Origin: CAZEDU01 sp964511185
GTDB lineage: Bacteria > Myxococcota > Myxococcia > Myxococcales > Myxococcaceae
Reading direction: 5' to 3'
Length of the DNA stretch: 46,639 nucleotides
Assembly (NCBI GenBank): GCA_964511185.1
Contig: CAZEDU010000029.1
Location: 1-46,639 of the forward strand
Shown: positions 28,189-37,090 of the stretch, in pieces
How positions within the stretch are numbered: the first letter of the stretch is position 1
Layout of the letters: each line of letters starts with the position of its first letter
Program-made: the position numbers and the translations under genes
Notes under the pieces: generated by a model
The model's database searches: none
The model's input: the letters and a program-made list of their open reading frames with translations, nothing else
Told to the model about the DNA's origin: nothing

Positions 28189-28398
28189 ATGAACGAGCAG
28201 ATGATTGGAGAAGTCGCTGGCGAAGTGTGGCGCTACATCGAGCGCAGCGGCGGCCGCGCCGACCTGAACGCGGTGCGCGGCAACGTGCGCACCAAGGACG
28301 GCGTCTCGGCCGACCTCGGCACGGGCTGGCTCGCGCGCGAGGGCAAGCTGTACTTCACGAGCGACCACGGCGCGGTGCAGGTCGGCATTCGCCGCTGA
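28189..28398 (+). CDS. Small winged-helix protein, DUF2582-like
   Basis: 69 residues. ATG 28189 has an AGAGGAG site upstream. The sequence MNEQMIGEVAGEVWRYIERSG, then LNAVRGNVRTKDGVSADLGTGWLAREGKLYF, matches the DUF2582 winged-helix family, in which the GWLAREGK segment is the most constant part. These small proteins are found across bacteria and archaea and are presumed to bind nucleic acid or partners; their function is not known. It is a lone gene between the MarR gene and the antiporter operon. Confidence 0.85.
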   Translation: MNEQMIGEVAGEVWRYIERSGGRADLNAVRGNVRTKDGVSADLGTGWLAREGKLYFTSDHGAVQVGIRR

Positions 28399-28416
28399 GG
28401 CGTTCCCGCGGCACGG

Positions 28417-28442
28417 GCCCGGGGCGGCCGTCCTCCCCGGGC
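28417..28442 (+). terminator. GC-rich hairpin after the winged-helix gene
   Basis: GCCCGGGG (28417-28424) pairs with CCCCGGGC (28435-28442) over a ten-base loop, 18 bases after the stop codon. No T run follows, so termination is only likely from position and strength. Confidence 0.4.
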
Positions 28443-28499
28443 TCGGGTCCCGCAGAAGAGGCGTTGCCCGTCCGCTGCTCGTAGTACTCTGCGGCGCCG

Positions 28500-30614
28500 A
28501 TGCACGACGCGCACGAGTTCCTCAAGGTCCTGGCGATTGTCCTCGGGGTCGCCGCGATCACGACCGTGCTCTTCCAACGGCTGCGCCAGCCGGTGGTGCT
28601 CGGCTACATCCTGGCGGGCTTCATCGTCGGGCCGAACTTCCCGCTGCCGGTGGTCGCCGATCGCGCCATCGTGCACACGCTCTCGGAGCTCGGCGTCATC
28701 CTGCTGATGTTCTCGCTCGGGCTGGAGTTCAGCCTGCGCAAGCTCGTCAAGCTCGGCCCCACGGCTGCGCTCACGGCGGTGCTGCAGTCCAGCCTGATGA
28801 TCTGGCTCGGCTTCGTGACTGGCCGCCTCTTCGGCTGGACCACCCTCGAGAGCCTCTTCGCCGGCGCGATCATCGCCATCTCCAGCACCACCATCATCGC
28901 CAAGGCGTTCGACGAGCAGCGGGTGAAGGGCCCGCTGCGCGAGCTGGTGATCGGCGTGCTGATCGTCGAAGACCTGATCGCCATCCTGCTGATGGCGATT
29001 CTCACCGCCATCGCGACGGGCGCCGGCCTCTCCGCGAGCGAGATGGCCGCCACCACCGGCAAGCTCGCCGCGTTCCTCATCGCGCTGATCTCCGTGGGCC
29101 TGCTGCTCGTGCCGCGCACCGTGCGGGCGATTCAGCGGCTCGGCCGCCCCGAGACGACCCTGGTGGCGAGCATCGGCTTTTGCTTCGGTGTCTCGTTGCT
29201 CGCCCACGCCTTCGGCTACTCCGTCGCCTTGGGCGCGTTCATCGCGGGCTCGCTCGTCGCCGAGTCGGGCGAGGAGAAGCAGATCGAGCACCTGGTGCAG
29301 CCGGTGCGCGACCTGTTCGCCGCGGTGTTCTTCGTCTCGGTGGGAATCCTCATCGACCCCAAGCTCATCGCCGAGCACTGGGCCGCGATCCTGGCGTTCA
29401 CCGTCGTCGTGGTCGCCGGCAAAGTGGTGGGCGTCTCGACGGGCGCCTTCCTCACCGGCAATTCGACGCGCACCTCGCTGCAAGCGGGCATGAGCCTGGC
29501 GCAGATCGGCGAGTTCTCCTTCATCATCGCCGGGCTGGGGCTCGCCCTGAAGGCGACCGGCGAGTTCCTCTACCCGGTCGCGGTGGCGGTGTCGGCGATC
29601 ACCACCCTCACCACGCCTTGGCTCATCAAGGCGTCGGGGCCGGTGGCCAACCTGGTCGATCGCAAGATGCCGCGCGCGCTGCAGACGTTCGCCGCGCTGT
29701 ACGGCACCTGGGTCGAGCGGCTCCGCAGCGAGCCGCGCAAGGCCACACGCGGCGCGACCATTGGACACCTGGTGCGGCTGCTCGCCATCGACGCCGCGCT
29801 CTTGGCCGCCGTCGCCATCGGCGCCTCGGTGTCGATGGACCGGCTGTCGGTGCTGGTCGAGCGCAAGCTGGGGCTCGACGCGGCGCTGGCCCGCATCGCG
29901 CTCATCGTCGGCTCGTTGATCCTGGCGGCTCCGCTCATCGCCGGGGTGCTGCGCGTGGCGCGGAAGCTGGGGCTGACCCTCGCCGAGGCCGCGCTGCCCG
30001 CCGCCGCGAAGGGCAAGGCGGATCTCGCCGCCGCGCCGCGGCGGGTGCTCATCCTCACCTTGCAGCTCGCGGTGGTGCTGGTGACGGGCATCCCGCTGCT
30101 CGCCATCACCCAGCCGTTCTTGGGCGGCGTGCAGGGCCCGCTCATCTTCATCGCGCTGCTCGGCGCGGTGGGCATCGCGTTCTGGCGCGGCGCCTCGAAC
30201 CTGCAGGGCCACGTGCGCGCGGGCGCCGAGACGATCGTCGAAGCGTTGATCGCCCAAGCGCGCAAGGGGTCCACCGAAGGCGCGCCCTCGCGCGAGCAAG
30301 GCGCGACCGATCCGCTCCAGCAGGTCAATCAGGTGTTGCCCGGCCTGGGCGAGCCGGTCGCGCTGCGGCTCGAGGAGGGAGCCCCTTCGGTGGGCAAGTC
30401 GCTCGCCGATCTGAACCTGCGCGGCGTGACCGGCGCGACGGTGCTGGCGATCACCCGCGGCGAGCAGGGCGTGCTGGTGCCCACCGCGCAAGAGGTCCTG
30501 CGCGCCGGCGACGTGCTCGCGTTGGCGGGCACGCACGAGGCGATCGACTCGGCCAAGGCGCTGCTCTGCAACCCGCCCGATTCGGACGGAAACGCCCTCC
30601 CGAAGTCGGCCTGA
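28500..30614 (+). CDS. CPA2-type cation/proton antiporter with TrkA-C domain (KefB-like)
   Basis: 704 residues. The first about 390 residues form a Na+/H+ exchanger-type membrane domain with some 12 helices (QPVVLGYILAGFIVGPN, LGVILLMFSLGLEFS, AIIAISSTTIIAKAF, SLAQIGEFSFIIAGLGLA). A second membrane part with about four helices covers about 420-570 (RLLAIDAALLAAVAIGASVS, VLILTLQLAVVLVTGIPLL). The C terminus is a TrkA-C/RCK-C domain (PSVGKSLADLNLRGVTGATVLAITR, VLRAGDVLALAGTHEAI). The Rossmann RCK-N domain of KefB is absent. It probably exchanges K+ or Na+ for protons and leads the antiporter-Usp-ClC operon. Confidence 0.93.
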   Translation: MHDAHEFLKVLAIVLGVAAITTVLFQRLRQPVVLGYILAGFIVGPNFPLPVVADRAIVHTLSELGVILLMFSLGLEFSLRKLVKLGPTAALTAVLQSSLMIWLGFVTGRLFGWTTLESLFAGAIIAISSTTIIAKAFDEQRVKGPLRELVIGVLIVEDLIAILLMAILTAIATGAGLSASEMAATTGKLAAFLIALISVGLLLVPRTVRAIQRLGRPETTLVASIGFCFGVSLLAHAFGYSVALGAFIAGSLVAESGEEKQIEHLVQPVRDLFAAVFFVSVGILIDPKLIAEHWAAILAFTVVVVAGKVVGVSTGAFLTGNSTRTSLQAGMSLAQIGEFSFIIAGLGLALKATGEFLYPVAVAVSAITTLTTPWLIKASGPVANLVDRKMPRALQTFAALYGTWVERLRSEPRKATRGATIGHLVRLLAIDAALLAAVAIGASVSMDRLSVLVERKLGLDAALARIALIVGSLILAAPLIAGVLRVARKLGLTLAEAALPAAAKGKADLAAAPRRVLILTLQLAVVLVTGIPLLAITQPFLGGVQGPLIFIALLGAVGIAFWRGASNLQGHVRAGAETIVEALIAQARKGSTEGAPSREQGATDPLQQVNQVLPGLGEPVALRLEEGAPSVGKSLADLNLRGVTGATVLAITRGEQGVLVPTAQEVLRAGDVLALAGTHEAIDSAKALLCNPPDSDGNALPKSA

Positions 30615-30629
30615 TGCTATAGCTGACGC

Positions 30630-31511
30630 GTGCTCCGCTCCGTCCTCGTCCCGCTCGACCTGTCCCCCGGCTCGCGCCGCGTTCTGGATCGCGCCGCGGC
30701 GCTGCCTTTGAGCGACCGCGCCCGGCTCACGCTCTTGCACGTGGTGCCGCCGGCGCTCAGCGCCTCCGCCCGCCGCCGCGCCGAGAAAGACGCCCACCTC
30801 GCGCTCGCCGACGCCGCGCAACGCCTCGCCCGCCACGTGGGCGCCTCGGTCCGCATCGAGCGCGTCGTCACGGCGGGGCCGAGCGCCGCGCGCATCACCG
30901 AGCGGGCGGCGCGCTCGCGGGTGGAGCTGATCCTGGTCGGCCGGGTGGGCGCGCGGCCGCTCCGAGATTTCTTCTTGGGCTCGACCGCCGAGCGCGTCAC
31001 CCGGGAGGCGCGCCGCCCGGTGCTCGTCGTGCGGCTGCCGGCGGACGGGCCCTACCGCCGGCCGATGATGGCCGTCGAGCAAGACGAGGCCGCCTTCTCC
31101 GTCCTGGCGCACGGGCTTCGGCTGCTCCCGCTGCCGCGGCCGCCGATCGACCTCGTGCACGCCTTCGAAGCGATCGACGACCTGGAGATCTACCCGAGCC
31201 TGTCGAGCGAAGAGCTCGAGCGTCATCGACGGGAGAACCAGCGGCGCGCGAAGGACTGGCTGGCCCAGTGCATCGCGGGGCTCCGCCTGCACGACGTGCC
31301 GAACGTCATTGGCACACGCTGGCAGCTTCAGGTGCGCGATGGCTCGCCGCGGCGGGTGATTCCGGCGGCGGTCAAGAAGCGGAAGACCGACCTTCTGGTG
31401 CTCGGCACGCACGGCCGCTCTGCCATGGGCCGCGCCTTCCTGGGCACTGTTGCGGGCGACGTGCTGCGCGAGGTGTCCTGCGACGTGCTGGTGGTGCCGC
31501 CGAGCGCCTGA
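30630..31511 (+). CDS. Tandem-domain universal stress protein
   Basis: 293 residues from GTG 30630, 15 bases after the antiporter stop. It contains two Usp domains, about 1-135 and 142-293. Both keep the ATP-binding signature G-x2-G-x9-G-S/T: GRVGARPLRDFFLGS in the first and GTHGRSAMGRAFLGT in the second. This suggests that both halves bind nucleotide, which is not always the case in tandem Usps. Placed between two ion transporters, it may act as their ATP- or stress-responsive cytosolic regulator, as known for some transporter-linked Usps. The regulation claim is inference. Confidence 0.93.
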   Translation: MLRSVLVPLDLSPGSRRVLDRAAALPLSDRARLTLLHVVPPALSASARRRAEKDAHLALADAAQRLARHVGASVRIERVVTAGPSAARITERAARSRVELILVGRVGARPLRDFFLGSTAERVTREARRPVLVVRLPADGPYRRPMMAVEQDEAAFSVLAHGLRLLPLPRPPIDLVHAFEAIDDLEIYPSLSSEELERHRRENQRRAKDWLAQCIAGLRLHDVPNVIGTRWQLQVRDGSPRRVIPAAVKKRKTDLLVLGTHGRSAMGRAFLGTVAGDVLREVSCDVLVVPPSA

Positions 31512-31555
31512 GCCAGCCCCTTCCGATCGACACGTCGGGGTGCGATCGTGAGGCC

Positions 31556-33691
31556 GTGTCGCCGCAGCTCGCTCAGCTGAAGCTCCACGCCCAAGCGCTT
31601 CGTCGGCGGCTGCTGGAGGCCTACTCCCAGTCGATCGCCAGGCCGCTCGCGCTCTACTCCGACTCGCTGATGGCGCTCTCGGGCCGCATGCGGCTTCCGG
31701 CTCCGGTCGCGCTTCCCGTCGCCGGCGCGATCGTCGGTCTCTACGCTGGTCTGCTCGCGGGCATCTTCGCGAACCTGATCGGCATCGTGGGCGTCGTCGT
31801 GCTGACGCTCTCTCAGCCCTTCCGGATTCTCGAGCGGCTGGGCACGATGGTCGATCAGGCGCAGCTCGAGCTCGCCACCAAGAACTGGCACGTCGAGGTC
31901 GGGCTGCTCGCGGCACTCCCCGCGCTCGCCGCGCTGCTGTTGTCACGACGGTTGCCGGCCGAAGGCGCCATGGTCACCGTTAAGCGCCGCCTCAAGGTAC
32001 TCTCGCTGATGACGCTCGGCGCACTCGGGCTCTACTACCCGCTGCTCGTCTTGAGCGTGCTGAACCACGCCATGGGCGGTGCCCACGAGATCGCCGAGTT
32101 CTTGGGCCGCTTCTCGCCGGCGTGGGTCGTGCTCACGCCCGCACTCGGCGGCTTCGTCGTCGGACGACTGTTACGAGCGCATCCGGAGACGCACGGCCAC
32201 GGCATTCCCCAGGTGGTGCGCGCGCTGCAGCGTGAGGGCGAAGGCCTGACCGCGCAGGGCGGCGCCCTGAAGATTCTCGCCTCGGCGATGACCATCGGCA
32301 GCGGTGGCTCGGCCGGGCGCGAAGGCCCCATCGTCTACGGAGGCGCCGCCATCGCGACCGCGGTGGCGCGCTTCCTGGGCTTCTCGCGACGAGACCTGTC
32401 GACGCTCTTGGCCTGTGGCGCGGGCGCCGGCATCGCCGCGTCCTTCAACGCGCCGGTGGCCGGCGCCATCTTCGCGCTCGAGATCATCCTGCGCGACTTC
32501 CGCCTCAAGGTCTTCTCGCCGATCATCTTGGCCAGCGTCACCGCGACGCTGGTCGGGCGGAGCGTGCTCGGCTCCGCCTCGATGCTGCGGCGCATTCCGT
32601 ACAGGATGGCCAGCGGCTGGGAGGTGGTCCTCTACCTCGCGCTCGGCGTCGTCTGCGGGCTGCTCGCCTGGACGTTCATTCGGCTGCTCCACCGCACCGA
32701 AGACTTCTTTCAGGGCCGCTCGACCTTCGCGCTCTCCCGCTGGCTCGGCGCGCAGAGCCTCTCGGTGCGCGCCGCGCTCGGTGGCGCGCTGGTGGGCGCG
32801 CTGGCGCTGGTCAACCCCGTCGTCTGGGGCACCGGGCACCACTTCTCGAACCTGGCCGCCGCGTCGCGGCTGTCGGTTTGGTTCCTGCTCGTGGCGTGCG
32901 CCTTCAAGCTCGTCGGCACGGCGCTCACCATCGGCTCCGGCGGCTCGGGCGGCACCTTCTTTCCCGCCACGGTGATCGGCGCGATGGCGGGCGGTGCTTT
33001 CGGAACCGTGGCGCACCAGCTCCTGCCGAGCGTCACCGCGCCCGGCGGCGCTTACGCGCTGGTGGGAATGGCCGGAGTCGTGGCGGGAACGACCGGCGGC
33101 CCGCTCACCGCGATGATGATGATCTACGAGCTCACCGGGAACTACCAAATCATCCTGCCGCTGATGCTCTGCTGCACCGTCGCCTCGGCGCTGGCGCACT
33201 TCCTCATCGACCACGCGCATGGGCGCCTGCCGGAGCCGACCGACCTGTTGAGTGAAACGCCCGTCTCTGAGCTGTTCGTACCGCTCACGCCCATTCCCGC
33301 GACGTGTCCACTCTCCGAAGCGGTCGATCGCATCCTCGCCTCTGGCGAGACCGCGATGCCCGTACTCGACGCGAACGGGAAGATTCAAGGTCTCCTCCAG
33401 ATCCACGAGCTGCACGAGATTTGGGGCGAGCGTTCGAGGATGGAGGCGATCATCGCGGACGATGCCGTGCACCGCGCACAGGTGCTCACCGGAACACAGG
33501 ATCTGCAATCGGCGCTGCGCGCGATGGACTTGGAGGACCTCGACGTGCTCCCGGTGGTGCTCGACAACGCGGTCCCAACGCGAGCGGGGGTGATCACGCG
33601 CGCCGCCATTCGCCGCTTCCTGGCCACGCGCATCGCTCAAGAGCACGGCACCGGACGCCACGCGGTCGCGGTGGCCGAGCTCCCCCGCTGA
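31556..33691 (+). CDS. ClC-family chloride channel/antiporter with C-terminal CBS pair
   Basis: 711 residues from GTG 31556. The three ClC signature loops are present: GHGIPQV where classical members have GSGIP (Ser replaced by His), GSGGSAGREGP with the gating Glu, and GSGGSGGTFFP. Further helices carry ASFNAPVAGAIFALE and AGVVAGTTGGPLTAMMMIYELT. The last about 130 residues form two CBS domains (ATCPLSEAVDRILASGETAMPVLDA, DLQSALRAMDLEDLDVLPVV) likely to sense adenine nucleotides. It is the third gene of the antiporter-Usp-ClC operon, so joint control of chloride, cations and pH is likely. The His-for-Ser subfamily may differ in anion preference. Confidence 0.94.
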   Translation: MSPQLAQLKLHAQALRRRLLEAYSQSIARPLALYSDSLMALSGRMRLPAPVALPVAGAIVGLYAGLLAGIFANLIGIVGVVVLTLSQPFRILERLGTMVDQAQLELATKNWHVEVGLLAALPALAALLLSRRLPAEGAMVTVKRRLKVLSLMTLGALGLYYPLLVLSVLNHAMGGAHEIAEFLGRFSPAWVVLTPALGGFVVGRLLRAHPETHGHGIPQVVRALQREGEGLTAQGGALKILASAMTIGSGGSAGREGPIVYGGAAIATAVARFLGFSRRDLSTLLACGAGAGIAASFNAPVAGAIFALEIILRDFRLKVFSPIILASVTATLVGRSVLGSASMLRRIPYRMASGWEVVLYLALGVVCGLLAWTFIRLLHRTEDFFQGRSTFALSRWLGAQSLSVRAALGGALVGALALVNPVVWGTGHHFSNLAAASRLSVWFLLVACAFKLVGTALTIGSGGSGGTFFPATVIGAMAGGAFGTVAHQLLPSVTAPGGAYALVGMAGVVAGTTGGPLTAMMMIYELTGNYQIILPLMLCCTVASALAHFLIDHAHGRLPEPTDLLSETPVSELFVPLTPIPATCPLSEAVDRILASGETAMPVLDANGKIQGLLQIHELHEIWGERSRMEAIIADDAVHRAQVLTGTQDLQSALRAMDLEDLDVLPVVLDNAVPTRAGVITRAAIRRFLATRIAQEHGTGRHAVAVAELPR

Positions 33692-33768
33692 CGGTGCCGT
33701 TCCCGGTCTGTACGCGCCGCACCAACCCGCTAAGTTCCTTTCCCGGAGGGACCATCTCGCCATTCCGC

Positions 33769-35769
33769 ATGCTCCGCCTCGGTCTCACCGGGGCCGTCTT
33801 CGCCTCCTCACTCGGCGTGTTCTGGTGGCACGCGGCGCCGTCGTTGACCTTCCACGACAGCGGCGAGCTCGCGCTCGCGGCGAAGAGCGCCGGCATTCCG
33901 CATCCGCCGGGCGCGCCCACGTGGACGCTGCTCGCCAGCGCGTTCGTCCGCCTCGGCCAGTTCGGCGACGCCGCGCGCGGCACCAACTGGTTCAGCGGCC
34001 TGTGCGCCGCCATCGCGCTCGCGCTCGCCGCGTGGCTGCTTCAGCGCTGGACCCAGGAGCTCTTCCCCTCCCGCCCGAAGTGGCTCGGCCCCGCCGCGGC
34101 GCTCACGGGGGTGCTGCTCGTCGCCCGCTCGCCTGCGCTCCTCGAGCAAGCCTTCACCACCGAGCAGTACGCCCTGCTGTGCGCGTTGCTCTTGGCGGTC
34201 GTCGCGCTCGCGGACGGCCTCGCCCGCCCCGATGCCGCGAAGTTGCCCCTTCGCGGCTGCGCGCTTGGCCTCGCCGTCGGGCTCGCGATCGGCAACCACC
34301 CCAGCCAGCTCGCCTTGCTCCTCATCGTCGTGCTCGCGCTCGCTCGCCACTGTGGCCGAAGCGCGGCGCGCTGGCTCAAAGGCGGTGCCAGCGTCCTGGG
34401 AGGGCTGGCGCTCGGCCTCTCGGTCTTCCTTTGGCTCCCTTGGCGTTCGCGCGCGAACCCGGCGCTCGACTGGGGCAACCCCGAAACGTGGGAGGGTTTT
34501 CTCTGGGTCATCGGCCGCAAGGAGTGGCTGCGGCGGCCGATCAGCGACGCGCCCGCCGGCTTCTGGCCGGAGTGGATGGCGAGCTACGACTGGCTCGGAC
34601 AGGTGGGCCTCTTCGGCTTGCTGCTCGCCGCGGTGGGGCTCCTGGCGCTGGCGCGGGGCGGGCGGCGCGTTCTCGCTTGGCTCGTTCTCGGCAGCGCGCC
34701 GTACGCGGTGGGCATGCTGCTCGGACACTTGGGGCAGCGCGGGCTCGATCTCTTCTACCTGCGCAGCTACGGCGTGACCGACTGGCACCTGCCGCTGTAC
34801 CTGGCGCTCGCGCTCGCCGCTGGAATCGGCGCCGCCGCCTTGCTTCGCCTCATCCTCGAGCACGCCGCTCCGCGCGCCGCCGTGGCCTTCGCGTCGGTGC
34901 TGCTGCTCATCGCGTTCACGCAGGCGTTCCTCTCGGTGCGAAGCGCGTCGCTGCGCCACTTCACCGCGCCGGCCCGCTACCTCGAGGCGCTCCTCGCGCC
35001 GCTGCCCCAGAACGCGATGGTGCTCCCCGCGCAAGACAACCCGCTCTTCATGCTCGCGTACCGCGCGTTCGCCGAGCCCGGCGAGCTGTGGGTCGCGCGC
35101 CGCCCCGCGCAGCCGCTGCCGCTCTCGAGCCCGCCCGAGGTGCTCGCGCGGCTGGCGACCGAGCCCAGCGCGCGGCCCCTGTTCAACGCGCCGCCGCCCG
35201 CGGACGCCGAGCGGCGCAAGCTCTACGTCGAGTACTTGCAGACCTACCCTTCCGACGAGGCGTACCTGCTGCCGCGCGGCTTTCTGTTCGAAGCGCCGGG
35301 GCGCGCGACGAGCGACGACGAGGTGCTCGCCGCCGACCGGGAGTGGCGCGAGCGGTACGGCCATACCGTCGTTCCGCCCTCCCCCGACGCGCACAGGCTC
35401 GAGAAGGAAGCGTGGGCCGTGCTGCACCACCGGCGCGGCGCGTTCTTCGGCAAGCGCAAGCTCTGGCCGCTCTCGGCCGAGAGCTACTCCGAGTCGCTGC
35501 GTTGGTTCGAGCAGAACGCCGTCGCCCGCTATGCGCTCGGCTACGCGCTCGAGCACCTCGACAAGCCCGCCGAGGCCGGGGCCGAGTACGAGCGCGCGCT
35601 TCGAGACGATCCCTCCCTCGCCGGTGTGCGCGAGCGGCTCGCCATTCTGCACGCGAAGCAAGGCCGCCTCTCACACGCCGAAGCCCTGCTGCTGGAGGAG
35701 CTCGCGCTGTTTCCGAACAACCAGAGCGCCCAGCAAAACCTCGCCATCGTGCGCAAGCAGATGCGGTAA
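33769..35769 (+). CDS. DUF2723-family membrane protein with C-terminal TPR
   Basis: 666 residues from ATG 33769. After TM1 comes FHDSGELALAAKSAGIPHPPGAPTW, the signature of DUF2723, a GT-C-like glycosyltransferase family with the acidic residue on the first loop. About ten further helices follow. The soluble C-terminal half holds a periplasmic-type segment (ALLAPLPQNAMVLPAQDNPLFMLAYRAF) and then TPR-like repeats (WFEQNAVARYALGYALEHLDKPAEAGAEYERAL, GRLSHAEALLLEELALFPNNQSAQQNL). It probably moves sugar from a lipid carrier onto a protein or lipid. The ribosome site is weak: GGAGGG lies about 18 bases upstream. The EgtB gene begins 58 bases after its stop; a shared transcript is possible. Confidence 0.88.
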   Translation: MLRLGLTGAVFASSLGVFWWHAAPSLTFHDSGELALAAKSAGIPHPPGAPTWTLLASAFVRLGQFGDAARGTNWFSGLCAAIALALAAWLLQRWTQELFPSRPKWLGPAAALTGVLLVARSPALLEQAFTTEQYALLCALLLAVVALADGLARPDAAKLPLRGCALGLAVGLAIGNHPSQLALLLIVVLALARHCGRSAARWLKGGASVLGGLALGLSVFLWLPWRSRANPALDWGNPETWEGFLWVIGRKEWLRRPISDAPAGFWPEWMASYDWLGQVGLFGLLLAAVGLLALARGGRRVLAWLVLGSAPYAVGMLLGHLGQRGLDLFYLRSYGVTDWHLPLYLALALAAGIGAAALLRLILEHAAPRAAVAFASVLLLIAFTQAFLSVRSASLRHFTAPARYLEALLAPLPQNAMVLPAQDNPLFMLAYRAFAEPGELWVARRPAQPLPLSSPPEVLARLATEPSARPLFNAPPPADAERRKLYVEYLQTYPSDEAYLLPRGFLFEAPGRATSDDEVLAADREWRERYGHTVVPPSPDAHRLEKEAWAVLHHRRGAFFGKRKLWPLSAESYSESLRWFEQNAVARYALGYALEHLDKPAEAGAEYERALRDDPSLAGVRERLAILHAKQGRLSHAEALLLEELALFPNNQSAQQNLAIVRKQMR

Positions 35770-35827
35770 CCATCCACCTCCGAACAAAGCGCGGGCGCGG
35801 GCGGCGAGTCAGCCCTACGCATCGGCC

Positions 35828-37090
35828 ATGAGCCCGAGCCTGGAACCGCCGCGCGACGAGCTCCGCGCGCGCTTCGAACACGTTCGTCGCACCACCGACG
35901 CCTTGGCGGCGCCCCTGTCGGCCGAAGACATGCAGCTCCAGTCGATGCCCGACGCGAGCCCCACCAAGTGGCACTTGGGGCACACCAGCTGGTTCTTCGA
36001 GGAGTTCGTCCTCTCGGCCAGGTCCGACCACCGGCCGTTCGATTCGCGGTACCGGTGGCTGTTCAACTCCTATTTCGACGCGGTCGGCGATCGGCACGCG
36101 CGTCCGCTGCGCGGGGTGCTCTCGCGCCCCACCCGAGACGAAATCGCTGCCTACCGGTGGCACGTCGACGAGCAGCTCACCGCCTTGCTCGCCGGTCCGC
36201 TGAGCCCTGAGCTTCGGACGCGCCTCGAGCTGGGGCTTCACCACGAGGCGCAGCACCAGGAGCTGCTCCTCGCCGACATCCTCCACGCGTTCTCGCTCAA
36301 CCCGCTCTACCCCGCATACAAACCCAGCGCCGCACCGCCGAGATCTCACCGCGCGACCGTCGCGCGCTGGGTTCCCTTCGAGGGCGGACGCTTCGAACAA
36401 GGGGCACCGGCGGAGGGCTTCGCGTTCGACAACGAGCGGCCGCGGCACCGGGTGTACATCGAGCCGTTCGCGCTGCGTTCACGCTTGGTGACCAACGCCG
36501 AGTACGCCGAGTTCATCGCCGATGGCGGCTATCGACGGCCCGAGCTCTGGCTGTGGGAGGGATTCGCGCTCGTGTGCGAAGAAGGGTGGGAGGCGCCGCT
36601 CTACTGGCGGCGGGAGTCGAGCCGCTGGCTGCAGTTCGGGCTCGACGGGCTCCAGCCGCTCCAGCTCGACGCGCCCGTCTCGTGCGTGTCGCTCTTCGAA
36701 ACGGACGCGTACGCGCGTTGGGCCAAGGCGCGGCTGCCGACCGAGTCGGAGTGGGAGCTCGCCGCCGCGAGGAACGACGGCGCGGAGAACCTGCTCGAAG
36801 GCGGCGCGCTGCGTGCGCTGCCGGCGACGCGCGCCGAAGGCCTCACGCAAATGATCGGGGACCTGTGGGAGTGGACCAGCTCGAGCTACGCGCCCTACCC
36901 CGGCTTCGCTCCGCTCGAAGGCGCGCTCGGCGAGTACAACGGCAAGTTCATGTGCAACCAGTACGTGCTGCGCGGCGGGAGCTTCGCCACGCCGAAGCGT
37001 CACATCCGCAACAGCTATCGGAACTTCTTTCCCGCGCGGGCACGGTGGCAATTCACGGGGATACGCCTCGCCCATAGCTTTCCTCCATGA
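35828..37090 (+). CDS. egtB: Ergothioneine biosynthesis iron-dependent sulfoxide synthase EgtB
   Basis: 420 residues, the normal length. The N-terminal DinB-like domain holds the iron ligands: His52 in WHLGHTSWFFEEF and the pair His139/His143 in HHEAQHQELLL. The C-terminal FGE-sulfatase-like domain (from about 175) includes WVPFEGGRFEQGA, SRLVTNAEYAEFI, RLPTESEWELAAAR, QMIGDLWEWTSSSYAPYPGF and VLRGGSFATPKRHIR. The enzyme joins a thiol donor to the imidazole ring of hercynine with oxygen. No egtA or egtC gamma-glutamylcysteine genes are in view, so cysteine or an unlinked gamma-Glu-Cys supply must serve. It overlaps egtD by ATGA. Confidence 0.95.
   Translation: MSPSLEPPRDELRARFEHVRRTTDALAAPLSAEDMQLQSMPDASPTKWHLGHTSWFFEEFVLSARSDHRPFDSRYRWLFNSYFDAVGDRHARPLRGVLSRPTRDEIAAYRWHVDEQLTALLAGPLSPELRTRLELGLHHEAQHQELLLADILHAFSLNPLYPAYKPSAAPPRSHRATVARWVPFEGGRFEQGAPAEGFAFDNERPRHRVYIEPFALRSRLVTNAEYAEFIADGGYRRPELWLWEGFALVCEEGWEAPLYWRRESSRWLQFGLDGLQPLQLDAPVSCVSLFETDAYARWAKARLPTESEWELAAARNDGAENLLEGGALRALPATRAEGLTQMIGDLWEWTSSSYAPYPGFAPLEGALGEYNGKFMCNQYVLRGGSFATPKRHIRNSYRNFFPARARWQFTGIRLAHSFPP

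Noticed and set aside
28233..31946. Very long open frame on the minus strand, opposite the antiporter, Usp and ClC genes
   Set aside because: Its product is Arg/His/Asp-rich low-complexity sequence typical of antisense reading of GC-rich genes, while the plus strand shows clear family motifs.
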